NCBI GenBank assembly: GCA_963971535.1
Contig: OZ020585.1
Coordinates: forward strand, 27,460,193-27,524,192
Reading direction: 5' to 3'
Origin: Notolepis coatsorum
Taxonomy: Eukaryota > Chordata > Actinopteri > Aulopiformes > Paralepididae
Length of the DNA stretch: 64,000 bases
Both the position numbers and the translations under genes were made by a program. Below are positions 42,909 through 54,358 of this stretch, one piece after another. Within the stretch, counting starts at the first letter, position 1; the number at the start of each line of letters is the position of its first letter. Below the pieces are notes generated by a model. That model had not been told where the DNA came from. It searched no databases and saw nothing but the letters and a program-made list of their open reading frames with translations.

Positions 42909-44653
42909 CTTAAAATTCTAATATACCAATGTGGCACAATATGTACAGGGACATGGTGGGGGGGAGCCAGACAGAGGTCAGTCTTGTGCTTTCTATGCGT
43001 GTGTGCCGCATGTGAACGATCTGCATGTTTTAAACACATTTCCCCTCAAATCTCATGCACCAAGGAAAGCAGTGCAAAGCGCTCTAGTGGTCTTTTTAGA
43101 GTTGTGTCATTCTGTGAATTAGGAAACAAAACATTCACACACGGCGTGATAAAATAAATGTATTGGACAACAAAGTCTTGTGGGACAATCACGATTAAAA
43201 GACAGCCCACTATCATATGTTGTATGTCTCCCTGGCATGCTAAAGATAAGCTTCCATAACAGCTCTTTTGAATCACTTTGTATGTGTAGCAGCAGCTAAC
43301 CACACTGACAATACCTCATCGCTTCTCCCTGACCAAACACTTCCCTAGAAAAATTGTGATCGGGTGATGAAGAAAAGAGGGCGGGGTTGGAGATTAAACT
43401 GAATGTAAAAGCTTCCAAAGCCACCGGCATATTCTTTCCCAACAGCTCTCAGTCTAGCGATTGGCCCACATTTGAATAAGATGGTGGACCGATTAAATAT
43501 AAATTAAATCATGAATAAGATATGTCTGCAATCCGGGTGAAAAATTAACACCAGCCAAGTGATGGCGAATGTTGTCGGGTAAACAACCACACCGTCTAAA
43601 ATTCTATTTGAGTGGTAGAATATTGAAAGTGTCTGGTGAATTTATTAATCCACTAACCACTGTGACTGATGAATGAAAAAATATGTTTACTGCCCCGTTT
43701 GTAATTACGTCATGGCAAAACCAGAAGATGAGTCATTATACCGAGAGCTCTTAACTGCAGAAAGGGACAATGGTGTTATTTGGAGCACTGTTGCAATCAC
43801 ACCCTAAATTAACTACTAACGTCAGAGATGTCAACAATGCAGTCTCGGCATGGGAAGGGGTTCCGTAACAGTGCAGTTCACACCAAACACCACAAACCAT
43901 TGTACACAATGTGTGTATTCATCAAGCCTCAGACAGGAAGATCTTATCTGAGATCACTGACCAGAGTCCCCTTGACCATGATCTAATAGGCTAAACTGAT
44001 CCTAGATTAGCTCCCATAGCCCAAGAAACTTGATAATGAGGCAACCTCTCACGTCAAAGGTATGCATCTTTCCTACTTTACCAGCAATATGCTCATGAAA
44101 ATTAGTAACTATTGTTTGTTAGTCTCTTCCAATGTGAAGACAAATAACATGGATAATAGACTACATATAGCTTGTCTACAGTCACATGATTCCGATGACT
44201 GAAGCTGACATATGTTGGCCGTGACCCTTATGTTATGAAGAGGAGCGATTTTCCAACTGAATTGAAAGACTTGCCTACTAGATCTAGGCAGCTTGACACA
44301 TTTTGGAAGGAAAAGGAAATAACCATTTATGGTTTTTTCCCCCCCTCCGAGAGAACGAAGCCACGATTACACGTTTCTGTCTTCAGCAGACTCGAAATTT
44401 AAAAGGGACTGTATGTGACATTTAGAGCCACAATAAACAGTTAAGTACTTGGTATCATTCTCTTCCCAACATTCAACACAGCGGCACCTCTCAACGTATG
44501 GTTGTTCACTAACGTTACTAAGTTAACCAATTAAAGGTCACTATAAGACTAAGAGCCAGGGAAGGTTCGGCTCCGTGGTCAGAGTTTGGTTTGAAAGTGT
44601 GCATGCAGGAATTGCATTTTAGGCTTAACGTTAGTAAACTTAGGTTAGCATCA
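42909..44653. other. intronic sequence, no feature recognised
   Basis: Mixed-composition intron without recognisable repeat ends, frames or structured RNA. The longest frame (42777-43157) starts inside the neighbouring hAT and has no known motif. Confidence 0.45.
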
Positions 44654-44661
44654 CTCACTGG

Positions 44662-45020
44662 TAGGGATGGGTACCTTTCACATTTGAACCGATACCGGTA
44701 CCTGTGAATCGATACCGGTACCCAACGGTACCTTTTTTCGGTACTTTAGTCTCAAGTTGTCGGGGGGAAAAAATCCAAACTTCAAATAACTACAATTTCG
44801 ACAGTTTTCGGCTTGCCATTGCTCCGACTGCTTTGTTGTTGAATCAAGTAAAATCCTAGGTAAGCATATATTGTGCGTGTGAACGTTGACATGAAAAGAA
44901 AAAAGCAAAAAAAAAGTAAAAGAAAAAAAAAAAACGGTATCTCACTTGATTCGATACTCGGTAGTACCGACGTGTTTCGGTTCGGTACCTCAAAAGTACC
45001 GAATTCGGTACCCATCCCTA
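44662..45020. mobile_element. short hAT MITE with GGTACC iterons (359 bp)
   Basis: The ends are TAGGGATGGGTACCTTTC and GAATTCGGTACCCATCCCTA. The perfect 8-bp duplication is CTCACTGG (44654-44661, 45021-45028). GATACCGGTACC repeats occur at both ends around an A-rich middle. Confidence 0.9.
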
Positions 45021-45028
45021 CTCACTGG

Positions 45029-46931
45029 CCTATCATGTTTGGGGCTAGATGATAAATGGGCTCCGCTTTACACTAACGTGACGTTTTGGCTCATTGCCAC
45101 GACACAGAACTATGGAATGGGTCGATTTGGATATGAATGCCATGATGCTTAACGCTCTAAAACCGAGTGGAACTCACACGCACCACTAGAATTGTTGGAG
45201 ATTCTCTTCTTTCCGGTTGAATTGAAAGTGTCTTTCACAGTGACCAGCAGGCTGCCTGGCAGAACACGGAAGTGCTGCTTCGAATTCGCTCTTGAAACAT
45301 CTCTTTTTCCATCTTCCACATTCAAGATCGTAAATCCTGTCCATCTAAATATCTGTGACTGGGCTTTTAGTCTGTAGCCAATGGAAATGCTAGACATGGT
45401 CATGTTAGCTGGGAGGACCAATGGGAAATTCAATCCAGTACTCTCTACACTGGAATCTCTGCAGATTCAGGCAGACATGCGCTGGTTGCCCGTAACAGAG
45501 GATAGAGAAAGGAGCTTGCCCCTGGTTATATAATAAAATAGCAAGACATGAAAAGAGGTATAAATGTTCAACAAGGATTGTAATGTGTTGTGGATGTACT
45601 CTGAGCCAGATAACTGGGACAGTTATGATGACAATCATAGTGAAGGATTCGATGCGTTTGAAGATATGGTATGAAGTAGCCGACTCTTGTATCAATTGAT
45701 CTGACACATATTATTGTGCAGCTTGAATGAAAATCCCATGTTGATGATTCATGCGTATATGCTATTTGGATGATGCAGAGGGACATTGATAGGAGCTATA
45801 TGATGGAGGGGAATTTTTCTTTTGTGTGTGTGTGCGTGCGTGTGAAATCATATCCGTCATCTTGAGCACCACTCATCTGCTCATCTGTGGATGAGTTTGC
45901 ACTGGCAGGATAGTCTCTCTAGACAGCTGTTATCAGGCATGACACATTTCATTATGCTGTTTTTGACACGTCTGTAGAATTACTAGGGATTTAAAAAAAA
46001 TTGTTATTTGATAACATTTGTTTCACGTATGCAAAAAATGCAAAAGGACCTCTTCAACTATAGCACTCACCATAAGTGTGCTTGTTATTTTTCAGGAATT
46101 AAGTAATTCAGCATAGAATTCACTAATAAACTTGGTTGACTAAGATGAAACCAACAGATTACTTTACTAATTGACTTAAAAGACTAAACAACCCTAACAA
46201 CTGGCTAGTTCCAATCTTCTATGAGACGTTACTTTCTCAAGGGAAAACCTGGAGGACTTAACGTTTTCTTCTGCTCTCTGGAGAGGAAGATAAGTCTTGC
46301 CAGTTTTCTATACAGGAAGTGATGTCTCTCTCATGGCAGATATGTACTGGGTAATTGTACAGACGTGTTGAAAGTGGAGCATGTGAAATAAGTCGTAGTC
46401 GATATGGCCGAGTAGAGACTATTAGCAGGATGGAAAGAAGCAGACAAGCTTAGGGATGCAGAAATTTACATTATGATAGGATCATCCTAATGCAAGGCTG
46501 ATATTAAGGCCGATTCCTGACAAATTCCCAACTTTCTTGAAGTCCAATAAGGTCTATTCTCTGTCATACAACAGGATTGTAAATAAAGTGAACATTCCAC
46601 CCATAATAGCCCATATGATGTGTTTGGTATGAGAAATGCATGAATGTACTGAAACCAGCTCTGTTCAGCTCTCAAACAGCACCTGGCTATCCCTAAGTAA
46701 CAAGCCACACACAGCCTGGCTTCTTACAGCTCGCTGACGGCAACTAGCCTACCGGTCTACGCTTCCTCATTAATCCTCCATTATTAATGCCATCCATCAA
46801 GCCTATAAACTCCATCAATCCAGAGTATCTTCTGATCCTCTTAACAGGACCAAATAAGAGCATCAGTTCAGATTAAATATCTGAAGAAAGCTGAAAGGAC
46901 ATAATAGAGAAACAAGCCCAAGATGCCAGTA
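45029..46931. other. intronic sequence, no feature recognised
   Basis: Apart from a short GT/GC-rich run near 45820 nothing structured is visible. Overlapping frames of 60-100 residues on both strands lack motifs or splice support. Confidence 0.45.
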
Positions 46932-46939
46932 TGCCAATC

Positions 46940-47640
46940 TAGTGTCGTCACGATACCAGAATTTGGACTTGGACACGATGCCAAGTTTAGCATCAGGATT
47001 CCTGATACCAAACAATTAGACAAATAAATTAAATATGAATGACAAATAAAAGTCTCTTTGAAATTAATGCAAAGACAATAGAGTACAACTTTTCCCTGAG
47101 AGCAGCTTCTATTCTAACTAATGGCAAACATTACTTTGGCATTGACCAATGAACGCTCTGAACGCCTTCATGTCACTGGTCAGAAATGACCATCTGTGTA
47201 ATGAAAGGCAAAGCGGACAAGCGTGAAAAGCCACCATTGTTAACATTTTCTTAATTAAACATAAATGAACAGCATACATCAGACCGGCAATACGAGTTTA
47301 ATGAGATTTGCCGGTCTGATGTATTGCTTCTCCAAAATATTTTTGGGCAAATTGAAAAAAGAAAATCAAGCAAACCCTTCAAGGACATTTTTGTAAACAA
47401 TATGACTTGAACGGACCTCCGCTTTCATCCTGCAGCAGCAGATCCAGAGAGAAGCACAAACACGCACTATATAAACATTAGACTTAGTACCGCGTGTCAA
47501 GTCACTGACAATAAGTCAGACTCAACATTCCCGGGGAAAGATTTTGATAAAAGTAATGACCATTTAGCAATATTGAATCCATTTTCATGCCGAAGTATCA
47601 CCCGAATAACGCATTTTCAATGATCGTCGTGACAACACTA
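46940..47640. mobile_element. hAT MITE with GTCGTCACG ends (701 bp)
   Basis: The left TAGTGTCGTCACGATACC and the right ATGATCGTCGTGACAACACTA delimit it. The perfect 8-bp duplication is TGCCAATC (46932-46939, 47641-47648). A 17-bp perfect hairpin sits in its middle (47274-47324). Confidence 0.87.
47274..47324. repeat. perfect 17-bp hairpin
   Basis: ATACATCAGACCGGCAA (47274-47290) and its exact complement (47308-47324) are separated by 17 nt. It is located centrally in the 46940-47640 hAT. Confidence 0.8.
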
Positions 47641-47648
47641 TGCCAATC

Positions 47649-48754
47649 AAAACATTTCTATAACACTAACAAAAAGATGGCATCTCCTCCAGAGTTCAAG
47701 CAACTAGAAAATAGCTCAAAGCCAACATCAACTGGCACATGAGCCAGAGACAGGACAGCAGGGGGTGGCCCACAGTGCCACCAGCAACAGCCACCCCCAC
47801 TCCCTCCACAGTGTGTGTGAGAGCAGACTGAAAAATGAGTTTGGTCTTCATCTTCCTTGTGAAACAACCCGTACTCCTACCTAAGCTGGTTAGGGATTCT
47901 CTTATCTCTTTGTAACTCTCTCCACCCCATCCTCCTGCTTCACTTTCAGTGCTTTGGGGGAGCTGGGAGAGCTGCTGAGGGAAGGGGAAAGATGAGTTAT
48001 TCACAGGCAACACAAGGCACAGCAACACCAAGATTATTAAAAGAAATAAACTAGAAAAGAAGAACAAGGACGTTAATTATTACTAGAAACTGATCACCGA
48101 AGGCTGGTGTCCTGGGCATAGGTATATATATTAGGTCTTCAACTAAAGATAAGACATGTTTAATCAAATGCCAGTATCTATGCCGCATCTCAGAGAAGAA
48201 ATGCTGAGCAGAAGTAATAAATCACAATAGACTGAATGAGATGGTCATGGTGATCAGCACTTCTTCTTCAAGAGGCTTTTTATAGCCCAGGGTCCAGGAA
48301 ATCAGTAATCGGTGTATGGCAGTACCACTGTTTAAGAAAGGTAGGAGCGCAATCTATAGAAAGGTAAAGAGACTTGTAGTGCCACACACGTTAAGCCCAT
48401 TTCAAGGGAGAACATGACTCAGTGGTCTTGCAAAAATGTCTGCTCAACATCCGAGGGAGGACCGTTATTTCGTACAGGAAGAGTGTGTTGTGTTTTAGTG
48501 TACCCAGTAAATTACTGTGCACTTCTGCATGTTTCACATAGTAGGCTTGATGAATGTAATTTGATCTTGTAATTCCTTCGGACTTAATTTCTTTGGGGTG
48601 ATTGAGAGCTCGGTGTAACTAATGTTAAGTTTTGCTTTTGAAATCAGTACACTGCAGCATTAAGAAAGCAGTTTCTTTCCCATAGTTAATGTTGAAACCC
48701 AGGATTTGATACATTTTAATGAGGTATGCATGTTTTTATTGGGATATAAAACAT
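47649..48754. other. intronic sequence, no feature recognised
   Basis: A 123-residue minus-strand frame (47696-48067) begins with a hydrophobic stretch but shows no family, splice sites or upstream promoter. It is treated as chance. No repeats recognised. Confidence 0.4.
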
Positions 48755-49478
48755 TATGTTATGTTGGCATTTGAATCTTAATTAATGGGTTCGAACCTCC
48801 ACCTTTTTATTTATTTTAACTTTTACATTTTCGTTTAATTTTTTTAAATTATTTTACACTAAAAATATATATCAGAATGTGATATATATCAGAATATCAC
48901 ACTATGTTGTGTTTACAATAATTAGAAAGTCAGCTGTGAACACAGGTAATAACAAGTCTAGTCGGGATGAGGAGGGGTCACCATCATACATTATCAGGAA
49001 ATTAATCAATCATGCAAAAAAGAGCGAGTTTTGAGTGACTCACACTTCATAATACAACATTTTCGAATGGACGTTTGGATTAAACCATGTGTATGCAGTG
49101 ACGCTGATGCTTTCCCAGCAGAACACAAGTTACTTAACGTTACACAGGTATGTTATGGACGTTAATTAAGCTATGCAGAGCGCAGCCCTTGCTAACGTTA
49201 AGATAGCAGGAGCAGTCGGCCAACCAAGATGTTGTTCAACAAATGTATTCACAAAATGGATTATCATCCAAACGTTATTGAAGCCGCCGGCTCCCGTGAC
49301 AAGCAACACTACTCTTAATAACCGCACCGCAGTAATATGCGCTACGTTATATATGTTAGACTCGACAGTACTGAACCACAAATTATTTAGGAGCAAATTT
49401 TGTGAATGCTTAAAAACGATTGTTCGAAAAACCCTGGCGAATGTTCGAATCCCAAAAACAGGCTTGTGGACAGCTCTA
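48755..49478. mobile_element. hAT-related copy lacking its left end
   Basis: This matches 3042-3607: AATTAATGGGTTCGAACCTC, ATCAGAATGTGATATAT, GAGGAGGGGTCACC, GTTATTGAAG, AATGTTCGAATCCC and the terminal GGACAGCTCTA. The 5' end is absent. Confidence 0.65.
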
Positions 49479-50061
49479 AAGGTAGCTATATTTAAGTCTC
49501 TCTTGTTGACACACATTTGGTCCCAATTAAATTATATTCAAGGTCAGTGAATCTGACTCACTCTCTGCATGCAGAAAATAAAAGTATCGACTGTGTTCTA
49601 CTCTCTTAGATCTTCATATAAACAGACGTCTTCCCGTCTTCCTGCAGTGTCATGCTCCACTTTCCCATCCAACTACACAGATCAACTGTCAAAGTATGTT
49701 GAGGAGAGATTCTACACTCCGGGCTGTAGTATGCATCACAATAATATACCTGGTCTTGAAACCCATCTACAAAATAATATCTTTCTCTCTGCTTGCATTA
49801 ATTATGAACCTAACTACAAGTTAATCATGTTAGACATGTCGAAGACACAAGTATGGGCCTAACAACTCCACTCTGAGCCAATGCTACCTGAGGGACAACA
49901 AGCCTCGTCAAGAATGTCACTCGTTTAAGGAAACAGTTTTCCTTCATAGTTATGAACTTGCATAAGGTTATGTTGGTCTCAAAAGTCAATGTTTGCTTTC
50001 CTTTGTCCGAGGAAAGCAACAGTTGTGATTGGAAGATAGAGGCATTTGACTTTACTACACT
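49479..50061. other. intronic sequence, no feature recognised
   Basis: Open frames of up to 97 residues (49569-49862) have no motif, and nothing repeated was seen. Confidence 0.4.
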
Positions 50062-50379
50062 GGCCTGGTTATCATCATGTTAAACCTATGGTATTTTAAA
50101 GAGTGATCATGCTGGCCAGGTTTTCATCATGTTAAACCTATGGTATTTTAAAGTGATCATGCTGGCTTGGTTTTCATCATGTTAAACCTATGGTATTTTA
50201 AAGTGATCATGCTGGCTTGGTTTTCATCATGTTAAACCTATGGTATTTTAACGAGTGATCATGCTGGCTTGGTTTTCATCATGTTAAACCTATGGTATTT
50301 AAAAGAGTGATCGGGCTGGCTTGGTTGTCATCATGTTAAACCTATGGTATTTTAAAGAGTGATCGTGCTGGCTTGGTTT
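50062..50379. repeat. minisatellite, six 50-52-bp units
   Basis: The unit GGCTTGGTTTTCATCATGTT continues with AAACCTATGGTATTTTAAAG and (AG)TGATCATGCT. Starts are at 50062, 50114, 50164, 50214, 50266, 50318 and a partial unit at 50370. Spacing alternates between 50 and 52 by gain or loss of AG. Confidence 0.9.
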
Positions 50380-51737
50380 ATCATACATATGCCATCAAGT
50401 GTAGACTGGGCAATTGCTATTGCACAGTATGTAATTTCTGCCACTCTGGGTCTTTCAATCAAAACAATAACAAAGAACCGAGTTTGATGACATCGTGAGG
50501 TAGCATGCAATCATAAGACTTGTCGTCTTCATTGCATAAACAAAGCACTGCACTTTTAGCTAGATTGAGTTACTGGCAGTCTGGGGTACATCACCCAAAT
50601 CTGTATTAATTATGGAGTTAATAGGTAGCTCAAAGGTGTAGCATAGCAATGCTAACCATTTCATGCAGGTGGGTGGAAAATGCTAAAACACGTAGCCTCT
50701 TAGTCGGAGAGGTATAGTTCAATAAATACACAGATGTACTACCCTAGTCTGCTAGTTAGCCGATTAGTCAAGATAACTGGCAGACTACTGTGGTAGTGAA
50801 TAATAAGCTCAAAGGTTTCATGTAAGTGAATGGAAAATGCTAGAACTATTAGCGCCATACTCTGGGAGGTATAGTTTAATAATAAAAAAACTGATTTGGG
50901 TGGTCTAGCTTAGTTTGCTAGTTAGTGGATTAATCAAGCTTTCTAACCAAGTAGGGTCCATTTGATAGTTGTGGTCAAATGAAAGGGAGCAGTCAGTCAA
51001 GCGTGATATGATCACGCCCCTAAAGAGACAATAAGCCAATTGTCAACGCGATATCGGAGGCATGGCAGTTGTCACACCCTATGAGGCGTGTTGGGAATCG
51101 TGAGGACGCGAGGGTAAAGGGGATATGACACAATTGACAGACTACCAAATGAAATGCTTCGTTGCCTTGATTGAGATTACAGATATCTCAGGGTTTGAAC
51201 ATTGTTGGAAACATTTGGGATAATGCAAGTACACAACTCAACAAAGTATATAACATAGCTCTTGTTGTTTTTATAAATTTCAATGCAGAAGTGTTACATA
51301 TTATAGATTTAAATCCCTGAATTTCCCCAAGGGGATCAATTAAGGAATATCTTCTCATCTTAAATGTGTAATATTATATCTTGTCCCATCATATTCCCAA
51401 TCCCTACAATACTGAAGTAACTAAAGGAATATCAATATCTGCATCACTGCAAACAAAAGAAAACTCATCATAATTTACGAGTCGAATAATGTCTTTTCAA
51501 GTGAGATAAGGAGTGAATAGTAACAGACTACATGTCAAAACTGTCTTTCCAACTTTCAATTTCAATGTTTAGATTCTGCTTGATTTACAGATAGGTTTGA
51601 ATAGATGGATGCTTGCCGGTGTTAAGATTCAGCAGAGAAAGTGTTTTAAATAATGAAGGGAGAATGACTCCCTTTTCAGACCAGTTATTTTTATTTCCCT
51701 CTCAGCCTCCCTCGTCCTGTCACTTCTACATACTTAC
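50380..51737. other. intronic sequence upstream of exon 2 donor
   Basis: A pair of related segments (50590-50760 and 50800-50945, each with ATGGAAAATGCTA and AGTTTGCTAGTTAG-like text) hints at an old duplication. Otherwise unremarkable. Confidence 0.4.
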
Positions 51738-51821
51738 TTTCATAGCTTTGATTCCCGACTTGGTGATCTGGGTCATCTTGGCCTTTGAGATGGGAGGCTT
51801 GTACTCGTTCAGCGAGTACAG
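51738..51821 (-). CDS. scaf8: scaf8 coding exon 2 (CID, residues 11-38)
   Basis: This 28-codon exon is phase 0 at both ends. The acceptor is ATCTTCCAG|CTG and the donor ATGAAA|GTAAGT. The peptide reads LYSLNEYKPPISKAKM then TQITKSGIKAMK, the first helices of the CID. LYSLN.YKPPISKAKMTQITK agrees with recalled human SCAF8 and differs from SCAF4 (LFSLMDMKPPISRAKM), so this is scaf8. About 45.7 kb of repeat-rich intron separates it from exon 3. Confidence 0.95.
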
Positions 51822-52246
51822 CTGGAAGATAAAAGGGAACAATACAAAAAACATCTCAGTCATAATTTCTTGACATTAATTCTGCAATGAGAATAAACAC
51901 TCTTTAAATTGGAACAAGTGTTGTCTTCACAATCCCTCACGTTAATAAGGGAGTAGTCCACTGCTTTAGGATCTAAAAACAAAACTGCAACTACACATTT
52001 GAGAAAAGCCTGAATGTGTCAATGCCTGCCAGAGGTTGGTGACTGAGATCAGAACATGCAAAACTGCAGCATCAGTCATGGTGGCGGAGCATTCCTTCAG
52101 CAATCAAGATTTGATCTCTGCTCCTAATGTCTGCATGCATGTCCATTCTAAAACATACAGACTTTCATAATGGTACTTTACTTATGCATTTGATATTTTT
52201 ATGCCATATCTCGCCAGCCCTAACTTATTGGAATAAATGGTAAATG
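51822..52246. other. intron 1 sequence with hAT end fragment
   Basis: The fragment CATATCTCGCCAGCCCTAA (52205-52223) resembles a degraded hAT right terminus. The rest is unremarkable. Confidence 0.4.
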
Positions 52247-52254
52247 GACTGCAT

Positions 52255-53150
52255 TAGGGATGCCCCGATCGATCGGCCACCGATCGTTATCGGCCGATAA
52301 TTTGTATAAATATGCGATCGGGGAATTCCGATAATTAGTCATATTCGCCGATCGCGGAAACTGATCAAGTGGATATCTCACTCGCTTGTATCAGACGCAC
52401 AGGACCTGCAAACTGCTCCTCCTCCCTAGCCCCGCCCGTACCCGTGTAGAGTTTGTAAACACGTCCGCCTCCTCTGCTGAGTCTAGATAAGTGCATTCGA
52501 CCTGAGCTAACGTTAGCTACCTAGCTATCGTTACTGTTTAAACAAAATTACCCAGTCAACTATTCACTTTTAGTAGGCATTGTCTAACGGTATTTAGCCG
52601 GCTAGCTACCGATAGCTCCTGATATCAACAAATGCTCCAGCAAGTCTTGTAGTGCATGTTGATACCTCCGTTAGCTCGCGTTAGCTGACGTTAATTCACT
52701 GTTCAAAACGATAGTTGTCTTAACGTCATCTAGCCGGCTACTAGCAGTAGCTACAGATAGCTCCTGATATCAATGTCTTATAACATCGATTGAATGCGTA
52801 TTCGAGCTGAGGGCTTGCTGAATGTTAAATGACCAAAGCATAATGTTACCAATAGGGTCCCGCTGCAGCGCCGGAGAATCCTTTTTGGTAGCTGGAGGCT
52901 ACTAGAGTACACACAGACAGTGGAGCTGTTTGCAGATAGCGAGCATTTTGACTTGTTGCGTGGTGGCGATGTCTCGCAGATAATACAAGTACAAGTCTAA
53001 TTATATAATATATATATTTTATATAAAAAAAAAATATATATAAAATAATTTTTAATTTCTTTTTAATCAAAAACGATCGGTATCGGATCGGTATCGGCCG
53101 ATATGGCTCACGACGATCGGTGGAAAAAAAACGTGATCGGGGCATCCCTA
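52255..53150. mobile_element. hAT MITE with CCGATCG iterons and shared core (reversed)
   Basis: This is an 896-bp element with ends TAGGGATGCCCCGATCGATC and GTGATCGGGGCATCCCTA. The perfect 8-bp duplication is GACTGCAT (52247-52254, 53151-53158). Its core is the reverse complement of that in 26632-27482 and 28251-29286 (GATAGCTCCTGATATCAA, GTGGCGATGTCTCGCAGATA). Confidence 0.9.
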
Positions 53151-53261
53151 GACTGCATTTAGTTATTTACAACAGCCTCACATTCACACGCCGACAGCCG
53201 AGGCAACCATGCAAGGTGCCAACCTGCTCATCGGGATCAGGAACCAGAATTGAACCGGGAA

Positions 53262-53981
53262 TAGGGCTGGGCCTGGGCGATATGGAAAAAAATCATATCG
53301 CGATAACGATATGATAATTTTATTTTATTTCTCGATATCGATAATTATCGAATTGTTATAAGTATAAAAAAAATTAAAAAAAAATAAACATTTTTTCAAT
53401 TTTTTTCAACAACAGATGTATGTTTATTTTGCAGCAATTCTTTGTCATTGCCGCCATCTTTAGTGTTACATCCCCTCACACTCCAGTTCTCAGGCTGCAG
53501 CTGGTTTAAAAGCTAAAGTAAACCGGCTTCTCTGCTGGCTGTGGCTCCAGAGGAGTTGAACAGTTCTGGCTCTGCTAGTTTATTTTCGATATTTTGGCGC
53601 TTTTTTGGTGGACAAACCACCGCACATGTGCACCGTGACTCGTGACTGGAGTCTAGTTCTGCTCGCACACATAGCCTACTGTGTACAGACGGTTTCAAAC
53701 TGTATTTTAAATTAGAAAGCAAACAAAATAAATGGACAAGAGAAAAATAAATCTCAATTTGGTCAGTATTGTCATTTGGACAAGCAAAGCCATTACTTTA
53801 AGTTGCAGGCAAGAAAGACAAGTCTGTCCACTGTCTCTGGTTTTAAAACTGCCCTGTTGCAGGTAAAAAAAAAATAAAAAAAAAAAAACGATTTTTCGAT
53901 TTTTTTTTTATTTCGATATTCGATATCGATTATTAAAATATATCGCGATATTTACGGTTATCGTTATATCGCCCAGCCCTA
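53262..53981. mobile_element. hAT MITE with ATCGATATCG iterons
   Basis: This is a 720-bp element with ends TAGGGCTGGGCCTGGGCG and TTATATCGCCCAGCCCTA. The perfect 8-bp duplication is ACCGGGAA (53254-53261, 53982-53989). It is highly similar to 33487-34162. An extra GGGCCT near the left end looks like a small duplication. The shared minus-strand frame is at 53513-53722. Confidence 0.9.
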
Positions 53982-54358
53982 ACCGGGAACCTTCCGGTTA
54001 CCAAACGACTGCTCTACCTCCACTGCCACTGTCGCCCCTAATATTGAATACTTTCAGAACACAGACCCTTGGGGGAATAATTATGCGGTAAGCAACTCCA
54101 TTAAAGTCTGTATGTTTATAATGGACAGACAGTAGATTCAGCAGTTGTGAAACTAGGAGTTAAAATTGCCGAATGAATGGTCCTCCGCCACGACTGAGAT
54201 CCTTCAGGTTTGCATGTTTGTATCAAGTCACTAGCCCCAAAACGAGGCTTTGATAGTGGGATGGACACCATCAAAGCCACGCAGCCTGACACGGCTCACC
54301 TATGCATTCCTCATCCCGCTGGTAACGGCAGCGTCCATGTAGTTGCTCCGCGGTCACT

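Noticed and set aside
47696-48067. 123-codon minus-strand frame with a hydrophobic N-terminus resembling a signal peptide
   Set aside because: No family resemblance, no splice or promoter context, and T-rich antisense composition explains the hydrophobic run.
51613-51873. Plus-strand 86-codon frame over scaf8 exon 2
   Set aside because: It is antisense to a conserved exon with valid splice sites on the minus strand.
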